A DNA stretch of 7,074 nucleotides from assembly GCA_002371755.1 (NCBI GenBank), contig DFGM01000159.1, positions 180-7,253 of the forward strand, written 5' to 3'. The position numbers and the translations under genes were made by a program. This stretch comes from Verrucomicrobia bacterium UBA3750 (GTDB taxonomy: Bacteria > Verrucomicrobiota > Kiritimatiellia > RFP12 > UBA1067). Within the stretch, counting starts at the first letter, position 1. Each line of letters starts with the position of its first letter. The notes beneath the pieces are model-generated. The model searched no databases. It was given only the letters and a program-made list of their open reading frames with translations, and had not been told where the DNA came from. Shown here piece after piece: positions 5,455 to 7,074 of this stretch.

Positions 5455-6969
5455 CTAGCGCGGACGTTTGGCGCGAAAGGCGAGCGCATAGACCAAGACT
5501 ACGGCAAAGCATATGCCGGGCACGGCGAAGGAAGCGCGTATCGTGGCCGAAGAGAGGCGGAGGTTCGCGTCCCAGCCGGCATCCGCACCAGGCACGAGCG
5601 CGAGAAAGGCGCTGGAGGCGTTGCCGATGATACCGGCCATCCATGGCGTGATGATTGCGCCGCCGAGAATCGCCATGATAAGCCCTGCCGCCCCGAGCTT
5701 CACCGCACGCGGCTCAAGCGACCCCAACGCAATACCGTATATCGTCGGGAACATGAGCGACATGAAGCCGGACATCGAAACAAGCGCTATCACATTCCAG
5801 GAGAATGGCATCGTCCCTGCCGTGAAAACGACATCCGACGGGAGATACATGACTCCCAGCACCGACCCTATCGCGCCCAGTGCAAAGACCGCCATCATGC
5901 TCGCCGGCTCAAACTTCCTCATAAGCCCCGTCGTTATCCAGCGCATGGCGACAAAGACGATGATTGCGACAAGGTAGTAGCCGGCAGCCACATCCTTTTC
6001 GACTCCGAGCTCCTTCTGGATGTAGGCGTTCATCCAAGTCCAGGCCGCGATTTGCACGCCCACGTAGAAGAATTGTGCGATTACGCCCATCCAATAGCGA
6101 GGCGAGGCGAGGAGCGATTTCAGCATCGAACGGTAGAGAGGCATCATAAGAATGAAAGCCAACGGCCCGAGCATGCCGAGAAGAATCCACGTCACCTTAT
6201 CCATCTCGGGGAAGATGAAATAGAGCGCAGTGAGCGGGACCAGAGAGAAAAGAGCCGCGACAAGCGTCCTCTTGAGGCGCGGGGCGAGAGCCGCCCCGGC
6301 CGCGCCGTCATCACGTTCCCGCTTCAAAAGGAAGAATATCCATATCGCAAGCGCAATCGCGCACAAGCCCACATACGGCACGCACACCCAGAAAAGTTCG
6401 TGGTTCACTATCGTCTTCAACGCTTCAGGCGCCATTTGCGCCCTTTCTTCCGCCGTGCTTGGATCGAGATGGGCGAGTATCAATTCCTTCGCGAGCAGAA
6501 TGCCCAGAATGGACCCGACAGGATTGAACATCTGCGCGAAGTTGAGCCGCTGAACCGCAGTCCTTTCGTCTCCCAGCGCTATCACATACGGGTTGCAGCT
6601 CGTCTCCAGAAGCGAACAGCCGCTGGCCACGACGAATATCGCGATGAAATAGAGGTCGAAGCTTTGGAGCAGGCAAGCCGGGATGTACATGAGTGCGCCT
6701 ATGATGTAGATGCCCAGCCCCACCAGCACCCCCTTGCGGTAGGAGAACTCCTCGGTGAGAATGGAAGCGAAAATCGCAAGGACTGCGTACGCTCCATAGA
6801 ATGCCACCTGCACGAGGCCGGCCTTTGATTGATCCATCGTGAATATCTTCTGGAACGCCGGCACGAGATTGTCCGTCATGTTGTTGAGGATTCCCCACAA
6901 CGAAAAGCATGCGACCAGCATCACGAAAATGCCCATGACGCCTCTCGGCACGATTCTCTTCTCCTCCAT
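5455..6969 (-). CDS. FucP-type MFS sugar:proton symporter with an apparent two-helix central insertion
   Basis: Inner-membrane transporter of the FucP (L-fucose:H+ symporter) family, 504 residues against 438 for E. coli FucP. Family motifs run in order: FSLWGILNNMTDNLVP (22-37), GLVQVAFYGAY (51-61), LLETSCNPYVIALG (120-133), RLNFAQMFNPVG (141-152), AQFFYVGVQIAAWTW (298-312), MFPTIYGIALGSL (406-418) and LIMAILGGAIITP (430-442). D33, E122 and N149 align with FucP D46, E135 and N162, the residues tied to proton coupling and sugar binding, so proton-driven sugar uptake is likely. Extra length sits mainly between the halves: hydrophobic stretches at about 235-254 and 259-279 look like two added helices (14 rather than 12 in total). 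A further loop lies at about 457-480. Start is fixed by AAGGAGGA (6984-6977), seven bases before the ATG. The substrate may be fucose or another sugar; fucP is not assigned outright. Confidence 0.88.
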   Translation of the reverse strand: MEEKRIVPRGVMGIFVMLVACFSLWGILNNMTDNLVPAFQKIFTMDQSKAGLVQVAFYGAYAVLAIFASILTEEFSYRKGVLVGLGIYIIGALMYIPACLLQSFDLYFIAIFVVASGCSLLETSCNPYVIALGDERTAVQRLNFAQMFNPVGSILGILLAKELILAHLDPSTAEERAQMAPEALKTIVNHELFWVCVPYVGLCAIALAIWIFFLLKRERDDGAAGAALAPRLKRTLVAALFSLVPLTALYFIFPEMDKVTWILLGMLGPLAFILMMPLYRSMLKSLLASPRYWMGVIAQFFYVGVQIAAWTWMNAYIQKELGVEKDVAAGYYLVAIIVFVAMRWITTGLMRKFEPASMMAVFALGAIGSVLGVMYLPSDVVFTAGTMPFSWNVIALVSMSGFMSLMFPTIYGIALGSLEPRAVKLGAAGLIMAILGGAIITPWMAGIIGNASSAFLALVPGADAGWDANLRLSSATIRASFAVPGICFAVVLVYALAFRAKRPR

Positions 6970-6976
6970 GTTTGCA

Positions 6977-6984
6977 TCCTCCTT
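6977..6984 (-). promoter_or_regulatory. Shine-Dalgarno of the FucP-like transporter gene
   Basis: AAGGAGGA on the minus strand, seven bases before the ATG at 6969, is a strong ribosome binding site. It decides the start codon and contrasts with the neighbouring GH67-like gene, which has none. Confidence 0.9.
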
Positions 6985-6993
6985 GCTCTGTTG

Positions 6994-7046
6994 TTGCGCA
7001 TATTATACCATATTTACCATCTTCCGTGCATGGCAATTGCGCATAT
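6994..7046. repeat. 10-bp direct repeat bracketing the transporter promoter
   Basis: TTGCGCATAT occurs exactly at 6994-7003 and 7037-7046 (ATATGCGCAA on the transcribed strand). The copies are 43 bp apart, close to four helical turns. One overlaps the end of the -10 box and the probable start site; the other lies just upstream of the -35 region, next to an 8-bp palindrome GCAATTGC (7033-7040). The placement suits a pair of operator half-sites on one face of the DNA, but no regulator is known and chance is possible. Confidence 0.4.
7002..7030 (-). promoter_or_regulatory. Sigma-70-type promoter with extended -10 for the FucP-like transporter
   Basis: On the minus strand TATAAT (7007-7002) is preceded by TGG, giving an extended -10. 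A -35-like TGCACG (7030-7025; three of six consensus bases) stands 17 bp upstream. Expected initiation is near 6995, giving a leader of about 26 nt that includes the Shine-Dalgarno. The core AATATGGTATAAT (7014-7002) is identical to the promoter core at 3393-3405, and the -35 regions TGCACGGAAG and TGGACGGATG match at eight of ten positions. Confidence 0.8.
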
Positions 7047-7074
7047 GTCTCCCAGTTTGTCAAATAGAAAGTGC

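Noticed and set aside
6052..6828. 258-codon open frame on the + strand inside the transporter gene
   Set aside because: It is antisense to a clear FucP-like gene; the predicted product is Arg/His/Glu-rich, typical of a shadow frame.
7058..7063. Perfect TTGACA (-35 consensus) on the minus strand
   Set aside because: No acceptable -10 lies 16-18 bp downstream (GCAATT at best), and it is about 50 bp from the TATAAT used by the transporter promoter; probably chance or part of an unseen element.

Overview
The window reads as a bacterial chromosome segment of fairly high GC. The first ~3.3 kb is the end of a ribosomal protein / RNA polymerase alpha operon on the + strand, and the last ~3.6 kb is a convergent pair of genes that look carbohydrate-related. 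The protein sequences suggest the PVC group, perhaps Kiritimatiellota, Lentisphaerota or Verrucomicrobiota. That placement is inferred from overall flavour (Ala/Glu/Lys-rich tails on ribosomal proteins, a cysteine-free S4 N-terminus, a secreted glycosidase-like protein beside a FucP-type transporter). No rRNA or other phylogenetic marker is available here to settle it.

Region 1 (1-3266, + strand) runs rpmJ (L36, 5' end cut off), rpsM (S13), rpsK (S11), rpsD (S4), rpoA (RNA polymerase alpha), rplQ (L17) and rpsU (S21). The order from rpmJ to rplQ is the classical alpha operon. The genes are tightly packed, each with a Shine-Dalgarno (SD) sequence; the only sizeable gap is the 50 nt before rpoA. 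The S21 gene at the end is less usual: its ATG overlaps the L17 stop by one base, behind a ten-base SD match. A 16-bp perfect-stem terminator (3314-3349) closes the operon.

Region 2 (3413-5389, + strand) encodes a 658-residue protein with a signal peptide. It is a distant relative of GH67 alpha-glucuronidases. Its TATAAT box lies seven bases before the ATG and there is no SD, so its mRNA is probably leaderless.

Region 3 (5455-6969, - strand) encodes a 504-residue FucP-type MFS sugar:proton symporter with an apparent extra pair of membrane helices between its two halves. It has a strong SD and a promoter whose 13-base core is identical to the one in front of the glycosidase-like gene. A 10-bp direct repeat brackets that promoter.

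A plausible reading is that the secreted enzyme-like protein releases or handles a sugar outside the cytoplasm and the FucP-like carrier imports a related sugar. The shared promoter architecture fits co-expression, but the substrate cannot be read from the sequence. I see no CRISPR array, mobile element, tRNA or rRNA gene, and nothing that clearly amounts to an undescribed multi-gene system.
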